Source: Tanypteryx hageni (lineage: Eukaryota > Arthropoda > Insecta > Odonata > Petaluridae). From it: a stretch of 64,000 nt of DNA. The notes beneath the pieces were generated by a model. The model was not told the DNA's origin. It saw only the letters and a program-made list of their open reading frames with translations, and made no database searches. The stretch's first letter is position 1; every line of letters starts with the position of its first letter. Where the stretch lies: the NCBI GenBank assembly GCA_028673005.1, contig CM054117.1, positions 32,212,561-32,276,560 on the forward strand, given 5' to 3'. Of this stretch, positions 9,721 to 22,735 are shown one piece after another. A program made the position numbers and the translations under genes.

Positions 9721-10255
9721 ACGCAGGGAAAATGGAATGGAAATTACGGGCGTTCGACGGCAATTGCGGATAAAATTGATGCATATGGGCGGGAACTAGC
9801 GGAAAAGCGTACATGGGTTTCTACGGAGAGGGAATACGGCAGAATGGAAGCGAATTTGCGGGATTTATCTGGCGAGGAACTGAAAGAAAACACACTGGTT
9901 GATCCATTGTATTGGTCAGCAAACGGAGCTAGGAAACGGGAACGGCGTTGAAGTGTGGAAACGGACTTCAAGTTCACGTTTTAAAAATATGTTTTCACGC
10001 AAAAGAATTGAATAAATACTCGAACGCTTTCTACAATATTTCATCAGAGGTTCCACATACGTGAGCCTAAACAACTTGCGAGGTTTTCGTAAAGGTATAG
10101 TAAGCTAATACATTTTGTTTTGCCTGACCAGTTACAAAGTAATTTCCCTACGATTAAAAAAAATCCTATTTAAGGAATAAAAAAATCTAGACTGGAAAAA
10201 AACTAATCTGAGCACCCAGAAATTAAAATTGGTGGCTAAGGGGCAAAGGGATGAC
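9721..10255. other. Complex to AT-rich DNA, no gene seen
   Basis: A 77-codon minus-strand frame (9744-9977) is the only notable open frame, without a recognisable domain. The remainder is AT-rich. Confidence 0.4.
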
Positions 10256-11075
10256 AGATGTTAGGTTCGGGTCTGGTAGGGTTGGAGGCCCAAAGTAGAG
10301 AGTGGGGTAGGGTCACCAGCGTGCGTAGGACGGCTGAGGTGAAACAAGAAAATCTTGCGTCCCCAAAGAGTGGCCGTGGTCATCGCGCACGGAAGAACTG
10401 GAAAAAATGCAAAGAAAAAGAACGGAAAGCAAATGAGGGAGCGAGCCATTTTTGGATGACAGTGGGAGAGATGGAAGGCGGAACGGGATATGGAAGAGGA
10501 GAGGGAAAAATACGATTCCCGCGATCCCCGAGGGCCCTCGGGAAAAAACGGGACGTGGAGGTCACAAAAATCCCTCTCCCATTCCCTTAACCCTCCCGCG
10601 AAACGCACACATTCCGCCTCTCTCTCCGAAACACGAATACCGAACGCCAATTTACACAATTACGGAGAGCACGTGCGCGCTTGTTTCGCGCGGACGCCGT
10701 CGTGGGGCGCAGGTGTCGACTGATGGGGTCTTTTCGTACGGCCCAGGAGGCTATGGGAGAGAGCATATGGGATTTTGTTTTTGGGCGTGATTCGATTCCG
10801 AGGTGAAACCGAGGAGGAAATGGAGGGAGAGGACGAGTGAGAGAAGAATGTGGCGATGGAGAAGAAGGGAACATGATACTGCGAAAGCTTATTAAGTCCG
10901 TGAAGGGCATGGAAGGAATGACCCCAGATGGAGACAAGGGAAGGGAATTTGCAAACGAAAGGACGCTGCCGAGATCATACCTCGGGATTTTAAAATTGTA
11001 ATGCGTGACAAGGTCGCGAGAAAAGGCAAAGAGAGAGAGAGTTTTTCGGAGGGAATATGCAAACGCATGCATATT
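10256..11075. other. Purine-leaning CpG-containing region with overlapping open frames
   Basis: Frames of 110-161 codons overlap on both strands here (for example 10258-10590 +, 10261-10659 - and 10587-11072 -). Their simultaneous openness on opposite strands points to composition, not coding. Translations lack recognisable domains. Confidence 0.4.
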
Positions 11076-12100
11076 TGCGTGACAGGTGTTCGGAGTGGGT
11101 TTGCGAGAAAGAGTTCCGCGGGAGTTTAAAAAAAAACCCAGCGAATGGGATGTAATTAAGAAATTTGTAACAATGAGTTTTTTTAAAGAATGGGCAAAAC
11201 GTAGCCGGAGTTATGTGAATGAGTGTGGGTTTCCTTTCATTCATATGGTCGAAGGTTGCGTAAAATACATTTTGCATAATGCCAAGTCACCGAGTTTATT
11301 TAAAATGCTTTCTGATGGAATGATAAGTTTGAATGTCGGCGTGTAATTCTTGCGGCCTAAAATTCGACCGTATTGTAAAAAAAAGAGGCAATGTAAGCCT
11401 ATTGGAGTACCTCACTCGAAGTAAGATCAGTTTAATAGGAATCGTTAATCTAATTTCAAATTCTCGTTGAAACACGTTACGTAAATTTGAGGACGCAACT
11501 AAAGCAAACCTTGATAATTTTCCTAATGATATGTGTTATAATATTAATTGTATAATCAACTCAAAACATATGTAATTCCACACCTTTAAACTTTCGTCTA
11601 CCGAATAACGAACTGAAAAAAATCCCTAAGGTTATGGTATGTTCTTATTTTATATATATATTTCTGCTAAAATATGCCAATAATTAATCAGTACTACCAT
11701 GCTTATTACTTTATTCATTACTGATATTAAGATGTCAAAATCTTACATTTTTAAACGTTTCCTAAGATAACCTAAGAAATACAGTGCAATGTGGTAAAGA
11801 AATGCGTATTTCTCCATATCCCACTCTAACAGAAATCGATGCATGTAATTTTCAGCCGAGTATTTTTCGAAAAGTGTAATAATTCGATGCATATATTATA
11901 TGAGGCATTTTTCGGATTTTTAGAGGAAAGAGAAGAAACCTTAAGGAGAAAACTCTTAATTTGATCGAGATTGTAAAAATTAACTCCACCAGGATAGTGC
12001 AAGCTCAAAGGCGACCGGCATAATGAATACCGCGAGGGCTAGATGAAAAAACAAGCAACAGGTTGCACCTACGGTGTGCAAAAAGGGAAAAAACCGACTT
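11076..12100. other. AT-rich unique DNA, no gene seen
   Basis: Stop-dense AT-rich sequence. An 86-codon + frame at 11086-11346 is unrecognised. No repeats were found by eye. Confidence 0.5.
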
Positions 12101-12109
12101 CCAGGATTG

Positions 12110-13060
12110 AAAAAAAAAAACAGAATGACGGAGAGGAGGAGAGGGAAACTGGGAGAGATGGTGCGAGAGAGGGGGGGTAAGGTCATCCGAGGTGGGATGG
12201 CAGCGGAAAGGTTACTGGGTATGATGGTAGGGGGAGATGGAGAAGGGGTAGAAAGCTGGGAGGGAGGGAGAGAGGGATGGAGGAGGGAAGGAGAGGAGGA
12301 GGAGGGTCAGGAGAATAATGAGCGGGTGAGGAATGATGGAGAGGGGGGATGGGAGGTCAGGAGGGGCGGGGCGAACTTAAGATCGTATCTGACGCGGTGC
12401 GCGTGCTGTTGTTTGGAGGAGGGGTTCCAGTGGGTGGGGGAGACAGTGCGAGAGAAAGCAGTGGGAGAAGGGAGAGAAAGAACGTAGAAATATGGGAAGG
12501 AGAGAGAGAGAGAGAGAAAGAAAGAGGAAGACAACGAAGAGGCGTAAAGGGAGATACAAAGTGCGCGGGGAGAGAGAGAGGGAGGAAGGGAGGGACGAAG
12601 GGAGGGAGGGACAAAGGGAGGGAGGGACGAAGGGAGGGAGGGAGAGAGAGAAAGCGAAACGGAACGATTTGAAGGGAGTATCCAGGGTGGAGAGAAAGGA
12701 GTGAAGTGAGAGGGTGTAATATGAGGAGTGGTGGCGTAACGAGGGAGAGAGAGAGAGAGAGAATGAACACAGATGGAGATAGAGGAGGAATGAAAAATAA
12801 CGATAGCGTGAAATGAAAGGGAGCGAGAGAATGGAAGGAGGGAAGATAATAAGGAGGGGCGAGGAATTGGAAAAACGAGCCGGTGTTAGATAAATTGTGA
12901 GGAGATAGAGAGAACGTGACAAAGCTAGAATGGGCAACACAGAAGGGGAGAGGGAGATAGAGAAATGCAGATGGGAGAGAGGGAGAGATGACGGATGAAA
13001 GCGATCCAAAGAGGATAAGAGAGAAGAAGGGGGAAAAAGGAAGGGTTTTAGATTGAGTAG
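12110..13060. repeat. About 950-bp purine-rich block
   Basis: The + strand is strongly A/G-rich, with GAGAGA runs near 12499-12516 and 12745-12763 and many GGGAGG words. Open frames of 210 and 137 codons on the minus strand give Ser/Leu/Pro/Phe low-complexity and on the plus strand Arg/Glu/Gly low-complexity, so none is taken as coding. Such homopurine stretches can adopt triplex structures; whether this one does is untested. Confidence 0.8.
12581..12644. repeat. 16-bp purine minisatellite, about 4 copies
   Basis: The unit GAAGGGAGGGAGGGAC (12597-12612) recurs with one or two changes at 12581, 12613 and 12629. Confidence 0.8.
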
Positions 13061-13955
13061 GTTTTTTATAGAGGAATTTACGTGGGAGATAATTTAATAT
13101 CGGAAGAGAAAATAATTGGCATACGAATCTTACACGTCAAATGTGAGACTGAAATGGAGGAACATACGGCATGAGGGTAGTAGCGATCGACAAATAAAGA
13201 ATGAAATTGCTAACCGCATTGCTTATTCGTCAAATAAACAATGTTAAAGAAACGTTTGGGATTATTTTTAAAACATTGCTGATGAATTTTGTTCCATGTT
13301 TTTCATTATGTTAAGCGCATTACGGATCATTCCAGCGTAATACGATAAATAAGAAAATGATTTTAAGATTTAAAGCTCACAGTCATAGATTTCCTTTGTT
13401 CAAACATACGAAGCGAAAGCGCCCGTCAAAATGTACGAAATGATCGTTGTCACGAGGACAAACGAGGTGCAAGAGGAAAATTCATCTATATTTTCAATTT
13501 TATTTCATTAAAAGAGTTCAAGGCAAACAAAATTGACCTTCGAAAATTTTTACAAAAAAATGACGCTTGGTCGATGTCGGATAAGATTATCCAAAAACCG
13601 AGTTTTACTGATTTTGGTATGTTTGGAGTTTACCCTCAATTCTATTTAACTCATTGTGAATTCTCCAAACGTTTATATGAAATCGAAATCGAGTGTTGGT
13701 GGGAATTATCACGTCTTAAAAATCACGTTTTCCGCGAGAGCAAGTGCATGCTACTCGTCTGCCGCTCCCGAAGTCCTTTTAAAGTACATAACTTACGGTC
13801 ACCCAAAAAAAACTCCCCCCTAAGAAGTCCCGGTTGTCAAAACGAAGGGTCAATTTGCAAAATTTATTGTCCCCTAATTTCTTCAGCCATCTATTTTCAA
13901 CGCAACTTGACTGGCAGGTAGAGAGCCTAAACGCCCGCAAAAAGCAGAATAAAAA
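13061..13955. other. AT-rich DNA with an unrecognised 115-codon frame
   Basis: A + strand frame at 13574-13921 starts at ATG and is not low-complexity, but no domain is recognisable and no splice or promoter context is evident. It is probably a chance frame. The rest of the stretch is AT-rich and unremarkable. Confidence 0.3.
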
Positions 13956-14330
13956 AGAACCAGACTTATTAACAGACCAATCCCAACGCCACCTTTAATA
14001 AAATCGTAATTAATTTCAATTAACATACGGTTTTTAATCGCGGCCGTGTGCTAATTGCGATCTCTAGTCCGGGCAATGATAAATTATGACGATTCGTTTT
14101 ATGATAACCTAAATAAATAAGCGACCGGGTTAAGACCGCTTTTAATAATGAGGGGGCGTGTCGGATGAAAAGAACCTTCGGCGCATCGGAAAGCAAAAAA
14201 CGAGCGAAAAACGAGGCGAAAAACGAAAACGATGCCTCGTAAGAGCGTTGCGTGAGTGTGCGTGAGCGCGCCTACGCAAAATCCGCGCGAGAAGATTGAG
14301 AGAAAAAATGGAATTCTAATGAATTCGCCA
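13956..14330. promoter_or_regulatory. Candidate regulatory island with clustered homeodomain-like words
   Basis: The segment contains TAATTAATTTCAATTAA near 14008, CTAATTGC near 14050, TTTAATCGCGG near 14033, and several TTTATGA/TTTAATA-like words, followed by CpG-rich sequence to about 14290. TAATTA/CAATTA cores are typical homeodomain binding words, and clusters of them occur in developmental enhancers. There is no comparative or functional evidence here, so the regulatory role is inference. Confidence 0.25.
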
Positions 14331-15990
14331 CCATTGAGAGATGTGTGTATCTGACACATGCCGATTTGGATTTAGAACGGAGGGATTTTGCATAACAGCT
14401 TCACCAATCACCAAAACGTTGCTGCCGCAACCGCCGATGCCTCAGAGAGATCTTGATTCGAAATATATGAGGCCCATTTTTCATATCCGAAATCTGTTTA
14501 CGAAGCGGGAGAAGGAGACAGAGAGAAAGAGGGAGAAGTCGTTAGCGAAAGCATTTTTAGGATCGAAAAAGAACTTTTGCTTCCATATTTGTAAGGATCC
14601 TATCCCCGCTTATCATAGTGATGGGTTTGGCTAACCATTAAATGCAAATCAAAACACGGTTTCAGATTATGCGAGACGGGGGTGAAATTAATATTTTTGA
14701 AAGGAATATGATGATATATTCTGCCGTGTCCGCGTACACGTGATATGTTTATCTGATCTTTTGAATGGGAGTTTATTAATTCGTTTCTATTTTCTACTTT
14801 CATTTTAATCACAATCTATTCTTCGAAGTAGAGTGTTAATAGATAAATAGCTATGTGGCATTAGTAAGGGTAGAGTTTTTCGCTTAGAAAGTCAGAACTA
14901 TAAAAATTAAATTATTATCAAATTGTCCATTTCGTATTAATTAAGAATAAATTATTTATATGCATGAAAACTAGTAATTGATCTATTACTAAATATTTTC
15001 ATTCAAGGTTAAATTAATTTTAATGTAAATATCCATTAAAATTAACATATTTCCATTTAAATAATTATATTAATAAAGTTTGGAGTAATAAAATAATACC
15101 TATATTTATTGGGTGATTTATTTTGGTGAATAACAAACTATTTAATGCTGGTAGAAATATATATAGAATTTGTCTGATGCAGAGAATAGTTTAAGTAGAT
15201 ATTGATGAAAGGGCAAAGAAACTGATCAGGAGTATTTTATGCAAGCCATGACGTAGATATAAGATTTATTAGTAAGGAAAACATTTTTTTTAAGGAACAC
15301 GCACAACTTATAAAGACTTAGAGCGCGATGCCTTTACAATACTACCACTACTGCAAAACCGCTACTCAAGTTCCTTTTGGTTTATGCAATACTTCAACTA
15401 TAAATATCCACACCATCAGATCACTCGCCCCGATGAAAAATAATCACAAAACCTTCACTGTCTCTTGGGTAAAAATTTTCCCTCAAATCTCTACTGACAG
15501 TGCGGAATTCCATGAGCCTATAACCGCTCCAGCGAGACGGCCATTACATTAAACGCGGAGACGCTCCTTTAAATCCGAAGTGACGGGGGATATTTCTGAT
15601 AAGCCCACTCGAGCAAATCAATTTGGAACCATAACCATTCTCTCCATTGCAACAAAAGGAAAACAAAAAGAAGGGGCAAAGAGCGGACCCGAAAAGGGAG
15701 GAAGCGATCCGTAAAACTTCGAGACCGGAGGGAAGAAGAGAAGAGGATCTCTCGGGACGTACGAGTGCCCGGAAAAAAACAAACAAATAAATGAAATAGA
15801 ACGCAAAGAAACTACCGGACCATTAGTTTGCTCTTCATCTTCCCACATCGACTCTTGAGAAATAAAATAAAACCCTTCCGAAACCGTAGGGGTCTAAAAT
15901 ATGCAGATTCAGATCGTGCAAAAGGGAACAGGACGGTGTTTTCTGAGGAAGGGAAGGGAGTGGCGACTGAGAGAAGAGAGAAAGAGAGGA
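14331..15990. other. Mixed then AT-rich unique DNA, no gene seen
   Basis: Complex sequence to about 14630, then AT-rich to 15320, then mixed composition. Frames are at most 97 codons and unrecognised. No repeats or RNA genes seen. Confidence 0.45.
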
Positions 15991-16760
15991 AGAAAAAGCA
16001 AAATAAAACCAAAAGGAAAAAAACATTCCAATTCCAATAGGATATATAGCGCCGGCATCCACCGCCGCTCCCCGTGAGGCAGTCGGGGTGAAAGGGTGAA
16101 GGAAAGGGAGTTTGGCACCATAGATAAAGGACTCACACGCGTGTAAATTTTTTAGGGCTATACGGGAGACATTCCTCACGCTACTGACCCAGTGTTACAC
16201 GGCTGCTTCCCACACCAAACCCATTACACGCACCTCCGACCCTCTCCCGTCTTTCTTTTTATTTAACCGGATACGACGTACTCTCGATCGCCGACGGTTC
16301 TCTCGAGACCCATGGCGTACGGACCCGCGCTACCAAGAGGGTTATTTTTTCGAAACGAGGGATCGGATTGGTCGAAACGACCGTGAAGAGCGGTTATCGA
16401 AGGGATTTCTTTTTTATAAAGGGGAGAAGGGAAACGGCGAAGAAATAAAGGAGGAGTTATCGCCGCGTTTGGAGCCTTAATTCTTTCGAAGAATTTCGTG
16501 CCTAAAAAAAGAATGCGGGAAAAAATCGTCCCGTCCGCAGGACTCGCGAAAGGCAGTAAAAAGAAAAATTCTTCGGGAAGCATATGGTTGTAAATGTTTG
16601 GTTCCCATGGGTACCGGGTTTCCGGGCAAGAGGGAGAATCGTTGGATCGCGTTCCTTTTGGTGGACGGGAAAATCGACTAACGAATGAACGAAACTAGGC
16701 GTTTGTCCATTTTTTGTGGCGAAGGAAATTTTCACGCGCTTCTGGAAAAATAATTTCAAA
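15991..16760. other. CpG-containing complex island
   Basis: Higher GC and CpG than its flanks (for example GCCGGCATCCACCGCCGC near 16051). Overlapping frames exist on the minus strand (16263-16583 and 16502-16831) without recognisable domains. Could be an exon-free conserved element; nothing decisive is visible. Confidence 0.3.
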
Positions 16761-17590
16761 ATTGGATTTAATGTACTTATAAGACGCAAGATATAAATAT
16801 TTACTCGAGTCTTTGTATAGAATTTACTCATTGAAAGGAAAATACGGTCAACTCTCCCATTAAGTAAAATACTCTACAATGTTACTTATGTAAATCTTAT
16901 TATATGCTTGACCATATGGTATCTCTATAATAGCTAAAAACCTATTTATGGGCAGAATTAAATTGAAATTGACCATATATAAATCTTTAAAGTTACAATT
17001 TTTTATTTTACGCCAAATTGGAAAAATAAATAAGGTTTTGAATAACATAAATCTACCAAATATAAAATATATTACATGTAGCCATTAGAAAATATAATTA
17101 CTTTATATTATTGAGAATCTCTTTATTTTACTGATAACATGGACCGAGAACTAGATAAAAAGGTTTATGCGCACCTCATTCAATAAAATTGTGATTTTGA
17201 ATTATTTTTGCGACATCGTCTAATTTCAAACGTCATTAAGCGTGGTGAAATACGGCACTACGAAAACGCTTTAATTTTCAAGCACTTCAGATATACCAAG
17301 CAATTGATACATTTGAATTTATTTGTGGTAACGGCAAAATGTAACGCCTATTCGCGCATATGGGACATGTTTTTACCATTTTCTCAACCTAATAACTCAA
17401 GACGACATAAAACACGAGAACAATTAAACAGAAACCCGGAAAGTGCAAAATGCTGTATAAATCTCTTCCCTAAATTAACACCAACACACCTTACTCATCC
17501 TTCTGGCGTAAGCCTAGTTGAAGAGTAGTTACAATCAACAATCTCCACGGTTTTCAATGGGTTTGGATCCCATCCCCTCCAGCCTCGAAG
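16761..17590. other. AT-rich unique DNA, no gene seen
   Basis: Strongly AT-rich to about 17200. A 106-codon + frame (17208-17528) is unrecognised. No repeats identified. Confidence 0.45.
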
Positions 17591-17594
17591 AGAA

Positions 17595-19140
17595 TAAGAG
17601 AGAGAGAGAGTCGGCGGGAGGAGGTGGAGGAGTGGTGAAGGTAAGCTAAGGACGATGTGGTAGGGAGGGAAGGTAGAGTTGAAGGGCGGGCCCACTGGGC
17701 GGAAATGCCATGTCTCCGTTATTGAGTATCAGATATGGGGGTCTCGTGGTGTGAGTAGGGAAGGGGGAGAGAGAGAGCGGAGGGTGTTGGGAGTGGAGAG
17801 AGAGAGAGAGGCGGAGAGGAAGTGGAACGAGGAAAGGGAGGAAAAGGTGAAGAAGAACAGGAGGCGGAGGAGACTGGAGGAGCTAAAAAGGAGTATGGGA
17901 GGACACGGGGAGGGTTATGGAAAGCGATGGAGAAGAGAAAGACGGGAATGAAAAATACGTTGAAGGCAGAGAAGGGAGTGAGAGAGAGAGAAAAGGCAGT
18001 GAGTGAGAGAGAGAGAGGGTGGGAGGGGTACGGCCAACCTGTTTCCCGGCCCAACCCACGGCCCTGCCTTAATAGGCGGCCAAAGAGGGAGGAGATTGTG
18101 TTGTTTGTGGGGGGGGGGAGAGGAGGAGGGAAGAGGGGTGAGGGAATTGGAGAGGAGGAGGGGGAGAGTTAAGAGAAGGGTTGGTAGGGGGAGGCTCAAC
18201 CTCCCCGTTTCCACCTCTGGAGGGTGTGGGGAGGATAGGAGAATGAGAACCATGGCAGAGAGAGGATTGTTATAGAGGCGGATGCGAGCGAAGAGGCTGC
18301 GCCCGATTGTAAAAATGGGGTGAGACCCATAACGCGAGAGAATGAAAATACCAAAAAGGAGGTGAGGGTAGATGGTGAGGAAGGAGAGAGATGGAGGAAG
18401 GATGGAAGGTGAGCAGAAAGTGAAGGAATACCAAGGTGTGAAGCGAGGGAAAGGTGAACAGGAGGCTGAAGGAGGATAAAATATGCATAGGAAAAATAGT
18501 TAGAAAGGGACAGAAGGAGAGATACGCTGAATGAATCACAGGGGAAACAAGAGAAGCGCGTGAGTGACGTTTCGGAGAATGTGAATGTGACGGAAAGCGA
18601 AAAATATTTAATTAAAAATAACTGATTGACTGTGTGATTAAAGACGAGAATGGGATCCTTAAAGAGACATGGGGAATATGAATCTAGAATAGTTAAATGT
18701 GAGCGAGGGAAAAGCATGAATATGAACAAAAGATATTAAACATTAACGAGAAAGCAAAGATAAATGTGACGGGACCCATAGGTTAGAACTATGAGCAAAA
18801 ACATGGGGAGCTAAGAGAAGTAAAAGCTCAACCGATTAATCGAAAAAATATGCATGGAGTAGATAGAAGGGAGCGTGAAAAAAAAACATTTAAAAAACGA
18901 AGACGCGAAGATAGATAAGAAAAGCGAGAGAATGAATAAATGAGAGGGAGAAAGATAAGGAAGGATGGATAGAGAGAAAGCGATTTAATAAAGAAAGATA
19001 TAAGGCCGAAGAAGGATTATAATTTAGAGGGAAAGAGATAGTAACCGAAGAAGGAGACATTGTAGAGGGCGGTTAAATTAGAGAGAGAGAGGAGGTAAAA
19101 GCAAGTCGGTGTGGGGAGGGGGGAGGAAAAAAGGGGGAAG
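17595..19140. repeat. About 1.5-kb purine-rich block
   Basis: A/G-rich on the + strand with many GAGAGAG runs (for example near 17602, 17767, 17801 and 18005), interrupted by short mixed patches such as 18030-18075 and 18195-18230. Long frames on the minus strand are Ser/Leu/Pro/Phe low-complexity. No gene is supported. Confidence 0.75.
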
Positions 19141-19144
19141 GGCT

Positions 19145-19148
<4 letters not shown>

Positions 19149-19195
<47 letters not shown>
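19149..19195. repeat. (AT)n microsatellite
   Basis: Uninterrupted alternating AT for about 47 bp, directly downstream of the purine block. Confidence 0.95.
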
Positions 19196-19200
<5 letters not shown>

Positions 19201-19389
19201 AGGTGAGAGTAAGAAGAATGGCCATTGGGAAGCACGAAGCCCCTTTCAATCGGGTAGGAATTGAATTTCACCGTGACTTTTTGCTCCCAACCAATTTCTG
19301 GCTCCTACGTTCGCTCGCTGCCGATACCATCCGAGGAGGAATTATTTGCTTCGCGTGGCGGGTGCGGGAGGAGTGGAAGGGGAGGGGTA

Positions 19390-19517
19390 GATGGAGTAGG
19401 GGGAGGTTGGAATAGGGGGAGAATGGAGTAGGAGGAGGATGGAGTAGGGGAAGGATGGAGTTGGGGGAGGATGGAATAGGGGGAGAATGGAGTAGGGGGA
19501 GAATGGAGTAGGCGGGG
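19390..19517. repeat. 16-bp purine minisatellite, 8 copies
   Basis: Eight contiguous 16-bp units of the form GATGGAGTAGGGGGAG fill 19390-19517, each with up to about four substitutions. Purine content is retained throughout. The opposite strand carries a 109-codon frame that is purely repeat-encoded. Confidence 0.9.
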
Positions 19518-19559
19518 AGGGGAGGATGGAAATGGGGGGAGGGGAGGAATAGGAAGGGA

Positions 19560-20505
19560 AGGAAGAGTTTTCGGAAATAAAATCACGCGGAGAAAAGCGT
19601 TTTGACGGATAATGGGAACATGAGTATGGAGCAATACGTTATCTGGTCGAGAGAGGCATTTTCATTTGTCGCGAGCCCACGTTAGAGTGCCCATAAATAG
19701 TGGTATCCTGTTTATCCCGCAGCATTTCATTTACGCGGATCTATGTATAACTCTCGCCATCTGATTTTTAGTAACTCGTGTATCCGGAGATATACATTCA
19801 AAATGTCTTTTTATTAAAACTAAAGTATACTAATACACTTGATGAGCACTTCGTAAATGTTGGTGTGCATCGAAGTATCTTCTTGCTGTAATCCGAGAGA
19901 AAAGAAATATTTACGATAAATTGCATCTACAGCCAATCACCCTCAAACTGTTTAATTAAATTTATTTGCTAGGGAAGATTTCCTATTTAGTTTTATATCT
20001 TCATCTTCAACGTAAATATATTTTGTTGGAGCAAATTAAAATAAAATGCGTAAAATATCTTTTAAATGCATAGGAATTGAAAATAAGGTAAATCAGTCTA
20101 CAATCCTCACAAAAATAAAGCGAATATTTCTCAAACTGATTTAAATATGATATTTATTAAACGATTTATATAAAGTTTAACCAGAAATACGGCAAAATTT
20201 ATATAATATATTTACTGAGCTAAACTATTCATTTGAATCTTATTTTGGTATAGAAGCTGAAAATAAACAATACTTTTCTGGATGTATGCTCCAGGCAGAG
20301 GTACGGAACCGGGCGGCTGTCCGGGGCGCAAAAGTACTGGGGGTACTTTCCAGACCATATAGCATACCTACATTACTTGACTATTTGCAAGTGAATAAAT
20401 AATGAGTACCAATTTATATCGCGGGCCAGTCATGAATCTAGATAAAATTTCTTTTACTTTTCATTAACGATAATTTTTGAGGGCAATGAATAAATGTACG
20501 AGTTC
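19560..20505. other. AT-rich DNA with a possible TE fragment at about 20292-20345
   Basis: Mostly AT-rich. At 20324-20336 the 13-mer GGGCGCAAAAGTA is shared with 52512-52524, inside an inverted-repeat element. This hints at a truncated relative here, but no ends or target duplication can be assigned. Confidence 0.3.
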
Positions 20506-20935
20506 TTTTAAAAATTTACGGATGGGGTGCTGGAGCGGTTTCTCGCCATGGATAGCCTCTGATTCCACGCACCACATTTTGTCCTAAAAGGAGCATCATA
20601 TGAGTTTCGCTTTCCCGCTTCGTTCTCCCCGACAGTTTCGAGTAAATACACGGGCAATGCATCCATTCCAAAAGCCGCACCGCGAAACCCATTTAGGCGT
20701 TGCGAAATCGCCATTATCGCGAACCGATCGCCGACCAAAGTCCCTCGCCGCAAAACAAAAAACAAGCGCGTAAATAATTCAGCCGCGGCATGCGTACGGG
20801 GCCTCATTAAACAGATCGCGAGGCGAAAAATTCAAACGTCCTGCCCCCGAATGTAATGGACGGCGTATGGTTGTAAGTGTGATAGCCGCCATGAATGAAA
20901 AGACGAATGGGATTGAATGGACTCTCCCGCGTGAT
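20506..20935. other. CpG-rich island with an unrecognised 99-codon minus frame
   Basis: A complex, CpG-containing segment. The minus-strand frame 20508-20807 starts with ATG and has ordinary amino-acid composition, unlike the low-complexity frames nearby. No domain is recognised and splice context is absent. It could be a chance frame in GC-richer DNA or part of a regulatory island. Confidence 0.2.
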
Positions 20936-20974
20936 AGTGTGTGCGTGCGTGCATGTGTTGTGTGTGCTCGCGAG

Positions 20975-21420
20975 TGGGCGAGTTGAGAGACGAAGGGTGG
21001 CGAGGAGAAAGGAGGGAGCGGCGTGCGTGGGCCGAGAGGGAAGAGGGAGGCGGAGAGGGGGGGAGGAGGGAGGCGGAGGAGGCGAGGGAGTAAATCTGAG
21101 GGAGAGAGGGAAGCTGTTGCGAGAGAGAGAGATAGTGGAGCTAAAAAGATGAATGAGATGGAGAGTGTAGGTGAGGGGGAGATGAGAGGGGAAGGTCTAA
21201 AAACGTGGAGAAGGGGCGGAAATTACGTGGGAGGGAGGGAATCTTTTTGTACGTGTGTGAAGGGAGTGTAAAAGAGGGAGAGGTCCCGATATTTTTTTTA
21301 GAGAGGGGAAAAAAGGGGGTTGAGGTCACGGGAGGAGCGGAAGGGTTGTGAGGGAGTAGGGGAGTTGATTGCAGGGAGGGAGGGGGGCAAGGTGAGACGA
21401 GGAGGGTGTTACGTAGGGTT
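20975..21420. repeat. Purine-rich block
   Basis: G/A-rich on the + strand with GGAGGCGGAG-type words and GA runs near 21121. A (GT)-rich patch precedes it at about 20936-20965. No coding evidence. Confidence 0.7.
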
Positions 21421-22735
21421 GTAGCGTGTAAATGGGAGATCGAAGTTACCTCATATGGACGTTTTTGAGGGGAGAAAGAAATCCGTCTCCCTTCCCCACT
21501 CTTTCGCGTGGGAAGAAAGTCTAATGCACGTGAAAAGCGATTGACTGTTAATTCTTCTGATACAGGACGTCAGCAAGCTGAAGACAGTGGACGAATAAGG
21601 TATCCAGATTGTTGTCTCCTTTCTCCTAGTGGGGGCGAGATGAGAGTGGAGTTTATGAAGAATGGGGGTGCCGTGGGCGGGGAAATGAGTAAGAGAGCGT
21701 CAAAAAGGATAACCTCTTATCGTTTGTAGAAAAAGGCTCGGATTTAAAGTTTCCTTCTCCGGGGTTAATTAATATTTTGCCTATTCATGGTGAAACTCTC
21801 GTGTTGATTAGCATGAGTTGCATTACTCATCCCTCGCTTCGATTGGAGTCTGATAGAAGCGTCCCAGACGTTTTATCTGTTCGGTGATTTCTCGTTAAGG
21901 AAATGAGTGCGGCCGTTGGAAATAATTTCATCGTAAATTGAGCCACGGGAACAGTCATGTCAAGCGAAATGGCACCGAATGAAATGTGAAGATTAAATAT
22001 TTTGATATAGCTTTCGAGGGATAAATCATATCAGCCACGTTGCGCTACCGAGAATGGATAAATACAGCAGTCATTTTCAGAAATTATCGAACTAAATTGA
22101 AGTAAAAAGGAAAAATACCTTATTACAAATTCTATCTTGTTGAAAAAACAAGCGTTGAAACTCGGGTAGAGATTTATTCAATAAAGTTGACTTAAGTTGT
22201 TTTTCCTTATTACTTCAATGGATTTTCACATAATCAGGGCCCTTGCCCTTCGGAATAATATTAAAACTAGTTTTGGTTGAGTTATAGTAAACATTTCTAT
22301 TAACAAGAAAAAATAAAGGAAAGAAAAGTTGCAACAACTGTTATCAATAAACAAACAGACAATGTTTTCACATTAAAAGATATTTTTCATAAATGTTTAC
22401 ATACATCCGTCCACGAATTACCATTCGCAAAGCCGTTAGTCATACCACAACACGACGCCACGCGGACATAAAATTTTACAAATTTTACGAACATCGCGTC
22501 ACATTTTAGAAACGCGGCATAAAACCGGATAGAGCACTTCCTAGATGAGTCGACGCCGAGAAGATCATAAAAAAAATTATCCGAGACTCACAAAATATAA
22601 CTTTCGCCGCGAAACACAAAAACCCGTCTCGCCCGACAAATTAGCTAACACCGTTCCATTTGCATATATATATTTTTTTCTCAAACTACACGTGTTGCGT
22701 GGGACAGAAGGGAGAGAGATTGGCTAGCCGTCAAA
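21421..22735. other. Mixed to AT-rich DNA, no gene seen
   Basis: Complex sequence to about 21950, then AT-rich. Short unrecognised frames only (73 codons or fewer). Confidence 0.45.

Noticed and set aside
12357..13009. Overlapping 137- and 210-codon minus-strand frames
   Set aside because: They lie in polypurine DNA; the translation is Ser/Leu/Pro/Phe low-complexity and the + strand is open too.
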